From: Pleurodeles waltl | Lineage: Eukaryota; Chordata; Amphibia; Caudata; Salamandridae | Assembly: GCF_031143425.1 (NCBI RefSeq) | Contig: NC_090440.1 | Coordinates: forward strand, 339,081,844 to 339,145,843 | Reading direction: 5' to 3' | Length of the DNA stretch: 64,000 nucleotides | Shown: positions 45,003 through 56,379 of the stretch, in pieces | Numbering within the stretch: the stretch's first letter is position 1 | Layout: each line of letters begins with the position of its first letter | The notes under the pieces: model-generated | What the model was told of the DNA's origin: nothing | The model's database searches: none | The model's input: only the letters and a program-made list of their open reading frames with translations | Made by a program: the position numbers and the translations under genes

Positions 45003-45148
45003 AAATGGCGGCTGCCTGACCTGTGAGGAGGTACAAGTGGAAATAAGGGAATTCCACTGGCGTTGTGCGTCATTGCGGTAGCCGGTCATAGACCGCTGTG
45101 CAACTTCACATTGGTTATCATTGGGCCCTATGGGTTCCAGGAGCCAAT
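45003..45148. promoter_or_regulatory. Candidate bidirectional promoter between genes B and C (element 3)
   Basis: AAATGGCGGC at 45003-45012, ATTGG at 45110-45114 and CCAAT at 45144-45148 repeat the block seen in elements 1 and 2. The right-hand YY1-like motif is lost through a deletion between about 45170 and 45185. Confidence 0.45.
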
Positions 45149-45203
45149 GGCGATGTACGCCGGTGGTGATGGTATTTTCTTTCTGTTCATTCACCTGCCA
45201 CTA

Positions 45204-48041
45204 ATTGCTCATGTTTCTGGGGAAAGGGCCCCTGCCTTCACTGTGGAGGAGTTGGAGGAGTTGGAGAAACTGGTGGATGGGGTCCTACCCCAGTACACGT
45301 TACTCTACAGTCCTCCAGACAAACAGGTGAGTACACTGTAAGCATGTTGCGTGGGCCATGAATGGATAGATTGCAGTGTGTGTAAGCCACATGTGGGGGG
45401 GCAGAGGCGTCCTGGCCAGAGTGCTGCATGTATGGTGGTTAATGTATGTGCGTCAGGGGATGGGAGGGATCTGGTGGGCCATAAGTGTGATGGTCCGGAC
45501 AGTTGACTAATTCCGTTTTCTGCTGCCTTTTCTATGCAGGTCAGCGCCCGCCATCTCCAAGGAGGTGCGGACCCTGGGGGTCTTTGACAGGCGGAGCACC
45601 CACTGCCGCAAACAGTGGGAGGACCTGCGCTGCTGGATAAAGAAGACAGCGGAGGCCCAGCTGGGGCTGGCCTCCCAATGAGGAAGGGGTGCCTGTCGCA
45701 TCCTTCTGTTCCTCATCCTGGCAGTGGCCTATCCAGAGTTGGATGGGCGCTTGAAGGTATCACAGCAGCCACAAGGGGGTGAGTACAGATAATGAATCCT
45801 GACTTTGTACGTGTTAAGGGTTATCTGGGTTGGGGATGTGGGCTGTGGGTGCCCGTAGGCCAGGGCGAAGATGGCAGGGTAGGTCCCTTGTTGGGCTGGC
45901 TATGCAGCATTCCTACCCTAATGGTGTTAGTGGGCATCTACTACTGGACAGGGTCATGTGGGTTTCAGGTGTGCTGCTAATGCGGTAGGCATTGTACCCC
46001 ATGGGCTGGTGACTAACTTAGTAACTGGTAGTGCATGGCCTAGTGCATAGGGCTGTTCCCTGTGAGCTGTGTACGGCAACGGTGGTGTTGTTGCTGGCAT
46101 TGACCAAGTGTATCCTCTGTCTCTCTCTCCCCTTTTTGTTTTGTCACGCTGTCCTTGTTTGCATTAGCATCATCTGGTGGAGGAGCAGAGGCACGGCAAT
46201 GGAGGGAGCTGCATCCCACATGGGCCTGGAGGACGAATCCACCGACGGTGAGGGCACCAGTGGGACGGAGGGCAAGGGGAGCACCACAACGAGGACAGGA
46301 GAGGAGACCACAGACAGCGACTCCTCCTCCAATGGAAGCTCCCTGGCGGTGGCGGGCACGTCTGTTCCCACCCCAGCAACAGGTACAGCCGCCACCCCCC
46401 CTAACAGCAAGGCCCTCCCAGCAGCCCCTCAGTGTATTTCCTATGCCCGCCCACCCAGGACAGTGGGCATCTCCTTAGCCCCAGGCACCTCAGGCCCTGC
46501 CCCAGTCAGCCCTGCTGCCCTCAGTGAGGAGGTTATTGACCTCCTGAGATCCCTCGCTGTTGGGCAGTAAACCATTTGAATGCCATCCAGGATGTCGAGA
46601 GGCATTTGCAACAAACAAATGCATACCTGGAGGGCATTCACTCTGGCGTGGCGGCCCAACAGAGAGCATTTCAGGCTCTGGCCTCCTCCCTGATGGCAGC
46701 ACTTGTCTCTGTCTCTAGCCTCCCCCCTCCAATTTCCTCTACCCAGTCCCAATCCCCTCATCCCCATCCTATCCCAAGCACACCTTCAGACCAGCATTCA
46801 CCCAAATCAACACACAAAAGTGGCTCAGGCAAACACAAGCACCACACATCATCTCACAGGCACTCACACAAGCACCATCCACATGCAGACACATCAACAT
46901 CCACTGCGTCCACTGTGTCCCCCTCCTCCTTGTCATCCACCTCCCTCCCAGTAGCAACTCCACTCACACCTACATGCACTATATCCTCATCCACTACCTC
47001 TATCACCAGCACGCCTATCACAGCACACCCCTCACGGGTAGTCACCACCTCCACATCCATACACACGTCCCCTGTGTCCTCTCCCAGTGTGTCTGTGACC
47101 CCTCCTCCCAAAGTGCACAAACGCAAACAACCACCCACCCAACAGCCATCCGCCTCAAACAGCATCCAGCCCATGCATCTGCACCCAAACCCAGCAGACA
47201 GACACCTCCTACAACCACTCCCTCTTACTTCACTCCTAAACCCTCTCCCTCTTCCCACCTCAGTGTCTCTAAGAAGCTTTTCCTGGCGAATATTGACCTC
47301 TTCCCTCCCCCCCGTTCTTCCCCTCGGGCCAGGGTGTCCAGAATCCAGCCCAGCACCTCAGCCACCAAGTCGACGTCCGCTGTGGTTCCTGCAGCTAACA
47401 GAGGCTCAAAGGAGGCACCCGTCAGCCCAGACAGTGTGCCACCAACCCCTGCCAAGGACAAAACCATTCAGCCACCTGCCAAGGTGAAGAGGGGGACAGC
47501 ATGCACCAAGGGGAAGGAGCACCAACCACCCATCTCAAAGACTCCAGCTGCCAGACCCAAGTTGACACCACCATCTGTCAAGGTGAGGAAGGGACAGAAA
47601 ACACCAGGCAAGGCACTTCAGCCGTCGGAGGCTGCAGGTGAAGGCCTGGTGGCTACGAGCACAACCACCAGCCCCGCCATCTGCACCGCTGCCAGCACCG
47701 CCAGCAGCCCCCCAGCTAGCACCACCGCAAGCACTGCCACCTGCACCACAACCTGCACTGCTGCAAGCATCACTACTGTCAGCAGCAGCAGCCCAGTGAG
47801 CTGCCACACCCCAAGTGTTGCATCACTGGGCACAAGGCCCCCTCCAGAACCAGTGAAGATGTGCATCCACTCACCCAATCCTTGGCAGAATGAAGCACAC
47901 TGGGCACAAAGCCCCCTCCAGAACCAGTGGAGAAAGGAATCCACTCACCCAATACTTGGCAGGATGAAGCACACTGGGCATAAAACCCCCTCCAGAACCA
48001 GTGGAGATATGCATCCACTCACCCAATCCTTGGCAGGATAA
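45204..48041 (+). pseudogene. Harbinger gene C, second Myb/SANT-like protein (element 3)
   Basis: The start codon is lost (ATT at 45204). Exon 1 runs to 45326 and has a small duplication (EELEELEKL). Exon 2 from 45540 lacks 23 bases over the IWRAI helix, shifting the frame, and has the same TGA after LASQ (45679-45681) as element 1. Exon 3 from 46168 encodes an acidic Ser-rich part, SEEVIDLLRSLAVGQ, NAIQDVERHLQQTNAYLEGI, a His/Ser/Thr/Pro tail with KVHKRKQ, then SKKLFLANIDLFPP and a Lys/Pro-rich segment. A frame change near 47155 separates the 46576 and 46974 reading frames. The long tail stays largely open despite the dead start. Confidence 0.75.
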
Positions 48042-48715
48042 AGCACACTGGGCACAAAGCCCCCTCCAGAACCAGTGGAGAAAGGAATCCACTCACCCAA
48101 TCCTTGGCAGGATGAAGCACACTGGGCACAAAGCCCCCTCCAGAACCAGTGGAGAAAGGAATCCACTCACCCAGTCCTTGGCAGGATGAAGCACACTGGA
48201 CACAAAGCCCCCTACAGAACCAGTGGAGATATGCATCCACTCACCCAATCCTTGGCAGGATGAAGCACATTGGGCACAAAGCCCCCTCCAGAACCAGTGG
48301 AGATATGCATCCACTCACCCAATCCTTGGCAGGATGAAGCACACTGGGCACAAAGCCCCCTCCAGAACCAGTGGAGAAAGGCACCCACTAGAGAGACTGT
48401 CGCTTTGCACTCCCGAGGACCAAGCAGTGGGCAAACCACCCGCTTGAGAGACTGTGGCTTTGTACTCCCCGGGAGCAAGAAGTGGGTAAACCACCCACTT
48501 GAGAGACTTGAGAGACTGTGGCTTTGCACTCCCCAGGAGCAAGCAGTGGGCAAACCACCCACTTGAGAGACTTGAGAGACTGTGGCTTTGCACTCCTCAG
48601 GAGCAAGCAGTGGGCGACCCACTCACTTGAGAGACTTGAGAGACTGTGGCCTTGAACTCCCCAGGACCAAGCAGTGGCCATACCACCCACTTGAGAGACT
48701 GCGGCTTGGAGGCTT
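47830..48715. repeat. Expanded 74-bp and about 60-bp tandem arrays at the end of gene C (element 3)
   Basis: About seven and a half copies of a 74-bp unit (AAGCACACTGGGCACAAAGC core) run to about 48385, then five to six units of 54-65 bp with GAGAGACTGTGGCTTTGCAC to 48715. Element 1 has the same unit types in fewer copies. Serial open frames on both strands with the 74-bp offset are an effect of the array. Confidence 0.88.
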
Positions 48716-48722
48716 GGCCCAT

Positions 48723-50679
48723 TGTAGGAGGCTGGCCTGGTTTATAGTGGGTTCCTGATAGTACTTACACCTTGTGTCAGATCCAGTTATCCATTATTAG
48801 TAGATTAGTAGTATTCTAGCAGCTTAGGCTGATAGAGGTAGCTATAGCAGAGCAGCTTAGGCTGAACTAGGAGACATGCAAAGCTTCTACTATACCACTT
48901 ATATCATATAGGTACTATGGGCCAGATGTAGTAAGCCGTTTGCATGGTGCAAACTGCGAAAATCGCAGTTTGCGCCATGCAAACAGCCTTCTGCGATGCA
49001 CATTCACAATTTGCGAGTCGGTACATTCTCACAAATTGTGAATGCGACTCGCAAATAGGAAGGGGTGTTCCCTTCCTATTTGCGACTCGCATCGCAATGC
49101 AGAATTGCTTTGTGACCGCGAATGCAGTCGCAAAGCAATTCGCAGTTACCACAGTTGAGAAAGCCAGCAGGATTAGGTGCTACAATGTCGCTGGTAGTCG
49201 TCTTGCTACTTTGTTGCAGTTTTGCAGGCGTCCTGGAGTAGTCAGCGGTCGATCCTTGGCAGAAGTCAAAGAGGGAGATGCAGAGGAACTTTGGTGAATT
49301 CTTGCAAGTTTTTATCTGAGGAAAAGCTCACAGGAGAGATCCTAAATAGCCCTCAGAGGAGGCTTGGCCACCTAGTCAGGTAAGCACCTTTCAGGAGGGG
49401 TCTCTGACATCACCTGCTGGCACTGGCCACTCAGAGGCCTCAATTGTGCCCTCACACCTCTGGATTCAAGATGGCAGAGGTTCTGGGACACACAGGAGGA
49501 GTTCTGGACACCACCCCTGGGGTGGTGATGGACAGGGGAGTGGTCACTCCCCTTTCCTTTCTCCAGTTTCACGCAAGAGCAGGGACTGGGGGTTCCCTGA
49601 ACCGGTGTAGACTGGCTTATGCAAGGAGGGTACCATCTGTGCCCTTCAAAGCATTTCCAGAGGCTGGGAGAGGCTACTCCTCCCCAGCCCTTAACACTTA
49701 TTTCCAAAGGGAGAGGGTGTAACACCCTCTCTCAGAGGAAATCCTTTGTTCTGCCTTCCTGGGACTGGGCTGTCCAGACCCCAGGAGGGCAGAACTCTGT
49801 GAGGTGGCAGCAGCGGTAGCTGCAGGAAAACCCCCAGAGAGCTAGTTTGGCAGTACCCGGTCCATAGTGGAGCCCCGAGGATGCATGGGATTGGCAGATT
49901 TGGCATGGAGGGACAATTCCATGATCTTAGACATGTTACATGGCCATATTCGGAGTTACCATTGTGAAGCTACATCTAGGTATTGACCTATATGTAGTGC
50001 ACATGTGTAATGGTGTCCCCGCACTCACAAAGTCCGGAGAAATTACCCTGAACTATGTGGGGGCACTTTGGCTAGTGCCAGGGTGCCCTCACACTTAGTA
50101 ACTTTGCACCTAACCATCACTAAGTGAAGGTTAGACACATAGGTGACTTATAAGTTACGTAAGTGCAGTGTAGACTGGCTGTGAAATAACGTGTGCGTTA
50201 TTTCACTCATGCTGCAGTGGCAGTCCTGTGTAAGATTTGTCTGAGCTCCCTATGGGTGACAAAAGGAATGCTGCAGCCCATAGGGATCTCCTGGAAACCC
50301 AATACCCTGGGTACCTAGGTACCATATACTAGGGAATTATAAGGGTGTTCCAGTATGCCAATTAGAATTGGTGAAGATGGTCACTAGCCTATAGTGACAA
50401 TTTTAAAGGCATAAGCACTGAGGTTCTGGTTCGCAGAGCCTCAGTGATACAGCTAGGCACTACACAGGGATACACATACAGGCCACAAACTATGAGCACT
50501 GGGGTCCTGGCTGGCAGGGTCCCAGTGAAACATATAAAACACACTGACAAATAGGATTTTCACTATGAGCACTGGGGTCTTTGCTATCAGGATCCCAGTG
50601 AGACAATAAAAACACACTGACATATACTCACAGGCCAAAAGTGGGGGTAACACTGCCAGAAAGAGGCTACCTTCTCACA
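48723..50679 (-). mobile_element. Solo LTR
   Basis: Begins TGTAGGAGGCTGGCC and ends CTACCTTCTCACA, giving TG...CA ends. Flanks are CCCAT (48718-48722) and CCTAT (50680-50684), a 5-bp duplication with one mismatch. The interior has three tandem GAGCACTGGGGTCC-type units near 50410-50610. No coding region or second LTR is present, so it is a solo LTR left by recombination. Minus orientation is suggested because internal promoter-like features read better that way, but this is weak. Confidence 0.7.
48919..49152. repeat. Palindromic MITE inside the solo LTR
   Basis: Starts GGGCCAGATGTAG and consists of back-to-back hairpins: GCAAACTGCGAaaaTCGCAGTTTGC at about 48949-48972 within a longer stem, then a stem with ATTCACAATTTGCGAGTC and TTCCTATTTGCGACTCGCAT. 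The expected inverted right end is missing, so it is truncated or the boundary was not identified. Confidence 0.65.
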
Positions 50680-50689
50680 CCTATTGTTC

Positions 50690-52502
50690 CAGGGTCCAAG
50701 TGTCCGGCACTTCTTTGTTGTGCAGCCTGTGACCTGGTCACAGCACACACCAGTTCAGGGAGGTCCAGCATCTGTGCATGGACCCTTCTCTCCACCTCTG
50801 ACCATTCAGATGTTCAAGATCATTTCCCAGCAGACACTCTACTGGGAGGGCAGGAGCTACAGCTACCTTCTTAGGCCCAGTCACACCTCACCATTCCAGG
50901 CTCACCATGGGATGGAGTGTAGTTCTGCTATCTACATAAGTCACTTGGTGGAAGACACCAGGTAAGACCTGTTCTGGAGAAACCAGCTTCTCTGTGACCA
51001 TTGTCACACTGGCTCCTGTATCTCTCAGAGCTTCCACCTCAGTCCCATTGACTTTAGGCTTCTGCCTATACCTCTCCATGCTGGAAGGTAAGGTGGCCAT
51101 AGTTGCAATGTCCACCCCACCCACTAATACTAAGGTGACCTCTGTGTACCCTGATCCCAGCCCTGGGCCAACTTCCACCCCCATCCCTACACTAGCAATC
51201 CCCTGGGGTCCCCACTGGTGGGGGGCTTCTTGGAGCAGATAGCATCTCCTCTTTTGTGTCCAGGTTGATGACACTCAAAGCACTTGCCGGCCTTAGCAAG
51301 CTCCTGAAACTTTCCTGCCTTAACAGGATCACAATACTTCCCCTGATACACTTTCCCTTAGAAGTGGAATGGCTCAGGGCTCCCCCACCCTGAGAAGTTG
51401 TTGGGGACTCTTGTGAGGACTCCTTGGGCTTTTTGTCATCTTTCCCTTGGTTCTTCCCCTGAGAAGAACCATGTCCTCTCTTTTTCTGATCACCCCCTAG
51501 GGGTTTCTGGTTAACCCTAGTTCTTAACCAGTCACCCGCTGCCTCCCCCAGCTCTCTGGGGTTGGTCAACTTATAATCAACTAGATACTGGCGGAGCTTC
51601 TCTTGGACACAATTGGTTAGAAGGTGCTCCCTCATAATCAAATTGTACATCCCCTCAAATGTACTTACCTTGTTGCCCTGTATCCAGCCCTCTAGTGCTT
51701 TAACTGAGATGTCTACAAAGTCCACCCAGGACTGGGGACTTGTCTTTTGGGTGTCCCTAAACTTGAGCCTATACTGCTCTGGGATCAGACCAAACTTTTT
51801 AATTAGGCATCTCTTCATACTGGGGTATGAATCTGCCTCCTGCGCCCTCAAGGTTAGGAGCCTATCCTTCCCAGAGTTGGGGACCAACTCCAAAAGAAGT
51901 GAACCCCAGTACTGAGGCTTATCTCTCCTCATGTGGAGGGCCCTCTCCAAGGCCCTCAGCCACTTATCTATGTCATTCCCCTCTACATAGACAGGAACCA
52001 CCCCCTTGGGTAATCTGGGGTGAAAACCCCCACCCATGGACGCCTCAGCTTCTCTGTCGCTGCCACCATCTCTTTTCTCTTACCTTGCCCACTTTGTCTT
52101 CTCTAGGGCCAGCTTCTCTGCCTCCAAAGCTGTAAATGCTAGCTGTGCCTCCAGCTCTCTTTCCCTGAGGAACACGTTCTCTCCTCCTAAAGGGACCCCC
52201 TTCCTCCAACTAGCCTTGGGTATGCCCCTAGTGACTGTGTGCAGTGAGGAGCGGTCTTCCTCCTCCTCACTTAGGCTCAGATGCCCTCCCTCCCCTGAGT
52301 GGTTGGAGCTAGCATCCTCCACTGCTTTTTCCTCCTCTGGAGCTTCCTCTGAGCCTACTTCTTGGGGCTCAGCCCATGCTGTCAGGGATTTAATCAGGAC
52401 ATGCTTCCTGAGGTCAATGGTTGCAGGCAACCCCCTTGCAGTACACAACCCCCTAAGCTGGACTACTGTCTGTGTGGGTAGGCTAGCCAGATCAAGCTCC
52501 AC
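50690..52502 (-). pseudogene. Gag-protease remnant of the older LTR element
   Basis: From 52502: MELDLASLPTQTVVQLRGLC and the same SAP-like start, acidic stretch and coiled coil as the 796-aa protein. A TAA near 52078 interrupts at KWAR. The capsid region continues (52037 to about 51400) with EQYRLKFRDTQK and NLIMREHLLTNC. The frame shifts near 51400, but the knuckle CFECHQPGHKRGDAIC can be read at about 51250-51300 with the same CX2CX4HX6C spacing. The protease has DTGAS near 51018-51032 and ECLLGNDLE near 50835. The membrane-like tail is absent or lost with the truncation. Confidence 0.85.
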
Positions 52503-55500
52503 GGTTCCCTAGTCTTGTGTCAACAAATACTTTTTGCAAAAATTGGAAACAAGAATTTAGAAAAATCACAAAAATTCAATAATTGAAATTAATCCAAATT
52601 AAAAATTAAAAACAATGTTTGCACTAGGACAATTTAAAGGATTTTTAATTTGTTTTACTTAAAACTGTAATGTGATACTGAACAAAAGTACAGGATCCCA
52701 CCACTGCGCACCAAACATTTTGGAAAGTGGGTTATTGGTAAGGGCAGGTAAGTACCTACACTTAGTAATAGGCCACTAACCTCCACTTAGGTCCAGTTAG
52801 GTCTCAGTAAATTAAACCTAGGCCAACCCTTGGTAGCTTGGTAATGAGCGACAAGGCTTAACTTAGGAGACAACGTGTAATCAAATAAAACACAGGAAAC
52901 AGTTTAAAAATCCAAAATCAATTTATAAAAAAAGGAAATATGTTTAGCCTTAAAATGACACCAAAAGAAATATAATTGGATAAGGGGAACCGGAGATATG
53001 AATTTTTAAATAGTTAATGTTTTCTAGCGTATAGAAATAAAAAGTGCCAATCTGGTCATCTGGTCGCACCTCGACCGGGTCAAAGTCAAAGTTTGAGGCT
53101 GACCGCGACGGAGCCCGGCTCGTCTACAGCCCGCGGGAGGCCCTGGTTAAAAGTATACCTTAGGACTTAGTCGTTTTTCTGGAGATTTTCTTCAGCGGGA
53201 CAAACCTGCCAGTCCAATCTGCTCTCCTGGAACTCTTCCTCGGATACGCGTCGCGGGAGTCCTCAGTGAAGATTTTTACCTTCGGACTTAGTCTTTTTTT
53301 TAGGTGAAAATCCTTTGACAGGGGCAAACCTGAATCTTGATCCAACGTCCTTGGAGCCCTCTTTGGATACGCTGCCTGGGAGGTCCGGTCAACTTCCTAT
53401 GTTCGGACTTAGTCTCTTTTTTGTATATTTTCTTAACTGGCACGAACCTGCAAGTCAGGCTGGGTCATGGTTGAGGTAAGCCAGCTGGAGTTACCACGGC
53501 GGGTCCGTCCCTCTATGGAGCTTTTTTCCAAAAGTTCTCCAAACTTCTCCAAACTTCTGGATCTTCTTCCAGATGTTCTTTTAAGGTTCTTTTGAGGTCC
53601 ACAGTTCACCCCAAGGTTCCATAAGCTCTGAGATGCTCCTTGGGGGGTGTGGACGATAACTCCCAGAATGTACCTGGTGCAAATTCCTTTTTGGCCACTG
53701 GACATTGTACAGCTGGTTGGTTTTTTCAGTAGTTGGTGCAGGGGACTCCGGTTAGCAAGTTTTCACCTGTAGCAAACAGGGAGTCCCTCCTTGAACTAGT
53801 TGGAGCCAGGCAAAGTCCTTCTTGTGGCAAAGCCCAAGTGTGCAGCTGGTGCAGTCCTCCAGAGTGCAGTGTCCAGGTGCAGGCCAGGGGTCCAGCAGGG
53901 CAGTCCTTCTTCTTCTGTAGTTCTTCCTTGTTGGAATCTGATAGGGATCTGGGTGTGGGTGCAGGTCTGCCAGTTTTATACTTGCTCCTGGGTGAAAAAC
54001 GGGGGGGGTGGTCCTGGTTCTCCAATCAGGGGCAGGGTCCTTCCCCCTGTGATGACCAATTCCTGGGAAGTGAGGCAAAAATCAATCTCTGGGAGCAACA
54101 TTCCTCAAAAATCCATCATGGCTGAAAGTGATTTTTGGAGGTTACATTTGGCCGAGCCCACCCACTGGTGTGCTAAAAATCCTAAACACACCCCTCTCCT
54201 GCCCTCTCCTAATCTAATCAAGGGAGCACCTCATTTTCTGGGTTTGCAGGTTGTCAGGGTGTTGCTGGGTTGCTCAAAATGTCCTTTCCTGCCTTTGAAG
54301 ATCAGTTTGGCAGCCCTCCTCCTTACTGCTTCCCTATCTGCTGAGGGGAGATCTCCTCCCCCAGGCACATCTCTTTGTGTGGAGCTGGCCATTTCACACC
54401 TCATCAAGGCAGCCTGGCCAGGCTGCCAGAGGCCGGCCAATCAGAGCAAAGCAGCAAAACACTGCAGAGCTGAAGTTGGCAACTTTTCAGGTAACGTTTA
54501 AAACTCTTTACCTGAACAAGTTATATTAAATCTCACAACTGGAAGTTGTGGGATTTATTATAACAATTAATTTGATACCAAACTTGGAGTATCTGTTACT
54601 TAAGGGGATTTTTAAAATTAAAATAAAGTCTCCCCATTCTAGCCTATGGAGGCCATTCACTACACTGAGGGAAAAATGAATTTGGCTGTTTTACCTCACC
54701 AGGGCTTATAAAACTATTTTTATAACCCGTTCGCTGCCAGGCCTTTTCCCCCTCCTGTGCCGATCTTTTTTTTGGCTATTTGGGGCAGTTCGCGCTTAGG
54801 CCCTCATAACATTTTGTTCACATAAGCTACCCACGCCAAATTTGTGTCCTTTTTTTCCAACATCCTAGGGATTCTAGAGGTACCCAGACTTTGTGGGTTC
54901 CCCTGAAGGAGACCAAGAAATTAGCCAAAATACAGTGAAAATTTAGTTTTTTTCAAAAAAATTGGAAAAAAGGGCTGCAGAAGGCAGCTCGTGGTTATTT
55001 CCCTGAAAATGGCATCAACAAAGGGTTTGCGGTGGCAAGATCACCATCTTCCCAGCTTTCAGGAACAGGCAGACTTGAATTGGAAAACCCAATTTTTCAA
55101 TACAATTTTGACATTTTACTGGGGCATACCCCATTTTTACTATTTTTTGTGATTTCAGCCTCCTTCCAGTTAGTGACCAAAATGGGTGAGAAACCAATGC
55201 TGGATCCCAGAAAGCTAAACATTTTTGAAAAGTAGACACAATTCTGAATTCAGCAAGGGGTCATCTGCGTAGATCCTACAAGTGTTTCCTACAGAAAATG
55301 ACAGCTGAAATAAAAAAATATTGAAATTGAGGTAAAAAACAGCAATTTTTCTCCTTGTTTTACTCTGTAACTTTTTCCTGCGATGTCAGATTTTTGAAAG
55401 CAATATACCGTTACGTCAGCTGGACTCTTCTGGTTGCGTGGATATATAGGGCTTGTAGGTTCATCAAGAACTCTAGGTACCCAGAGCCAATAAATAAGCT

Positions 55501-55802
55501 GCACCTTGCAATGGGTTTTTATTCTATACCGGGTATACAGCAATTCATTTGCTGAAATATAAAAAGAGAAAAATAGGTATCAAGAAAACCTTTGTATTTC
55601 CAAAATGGCCACAAGATAAGGTGTTGAAAAGCAGTGGTTATTTGCACATCTCTGAATTCCGGGGTGCCCATACTAGCATGTGAATTACAGGGCATTTCTC
55701 AAATAGACGTCTTTTTTACACATCGCTTCACATTTGGAAGGAAAAAATGTAGAGAAAGACAAGGGGCAATAACACTTGTTTTTCTATTCTGTGTTTCCCC
55801 AA

Positions 55803-56345
55803 GTCTCCCGATAAAAATGGTACCTCACTTGTGTGGGTAGGCCTAGCGCCCACGAAAGGAAATGGCTCAAAACACAACGTGGACACAACACATTTTTTCA
55901 CAGAAAACAGAGGTGTTTTTTGCAAAGTGCCTACCTGTGGATTTTGGCCTCTAGCTCAGCCGGCACCTGGGGAAAACTAGCAAACCAGTGCATTTTTGAA
56001 AACTAGACACATAGGGGAATCCAATATGGGGTGACTTGTGGGGCTCTGACCAGGTTCTGTTACCCAGAATCCTTTGCAAACCTCAAAATGTGGGCAAAAA
56101 AACACTTTTTCCTCTCATTTCGGTGACAGAAAGTTCTGGAATTTGAGAGGAGCCACAAATTTCCTTCCACCCAGCGTTCACCCAAGTCTCCCGATAAAAA
56201 TTGTACCTCACTTGTTTGGGTAGGCCTAGCGCCCATGAAAGGAAATGGCCCAAAACACAACGTGGACACATCACATTTTTTCACAGAAAACAGAGGTGTT
56301 TTTTGCAAAGTGCCTACCTGTGGATTTTGGCCTCTAGCTCAGCCA
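55803..56345. repeat. Two-copy direct repeat with 383-bp offset
   Basis: The segment starting GTCTCCCGATAAAAA at 55803 recurs at 56186 and continues through CACAACGTGGACACA to GCCTCTAGCTCAGCC with only scattered changes. It is part of the piggyBac-like element. Confidence 0.88.
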
Positions 56346-56379
56346 GCCCCAGGGGGGGGGTAGAAATGGCTTAAAATAA

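Larger units (their letters stand above)
41187..48722 (+). mobile_element. Harbinger element 3 (three-gene; right end truncated)
   Basis: The left end GGCCCTCATTACAAC at 41187 follows TTA (41184-41186), a canonical Harbinger-type TWA target. Genes A, B and C follow as in elements 1 and 2. The 3' tandem-repeat region resembles element 1 but is expanded. The element stops at about 48722, where a solo LTR begins; the right terminus and 3' subterminal sequence are missing. Confidence 0.85.

Noticed and set aside
47618..48690. Long minus-strand Cys/Gly/Leu-rich frames over the 74-bp array
   Set aside because: The same peptide appears repeatedly with the array period; no start context or family similarity.
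47830..48715. CRISPR-like array
   Set aside because: Units are contiguous tandem copies without unique spacers, and the sequence is vertebrate.
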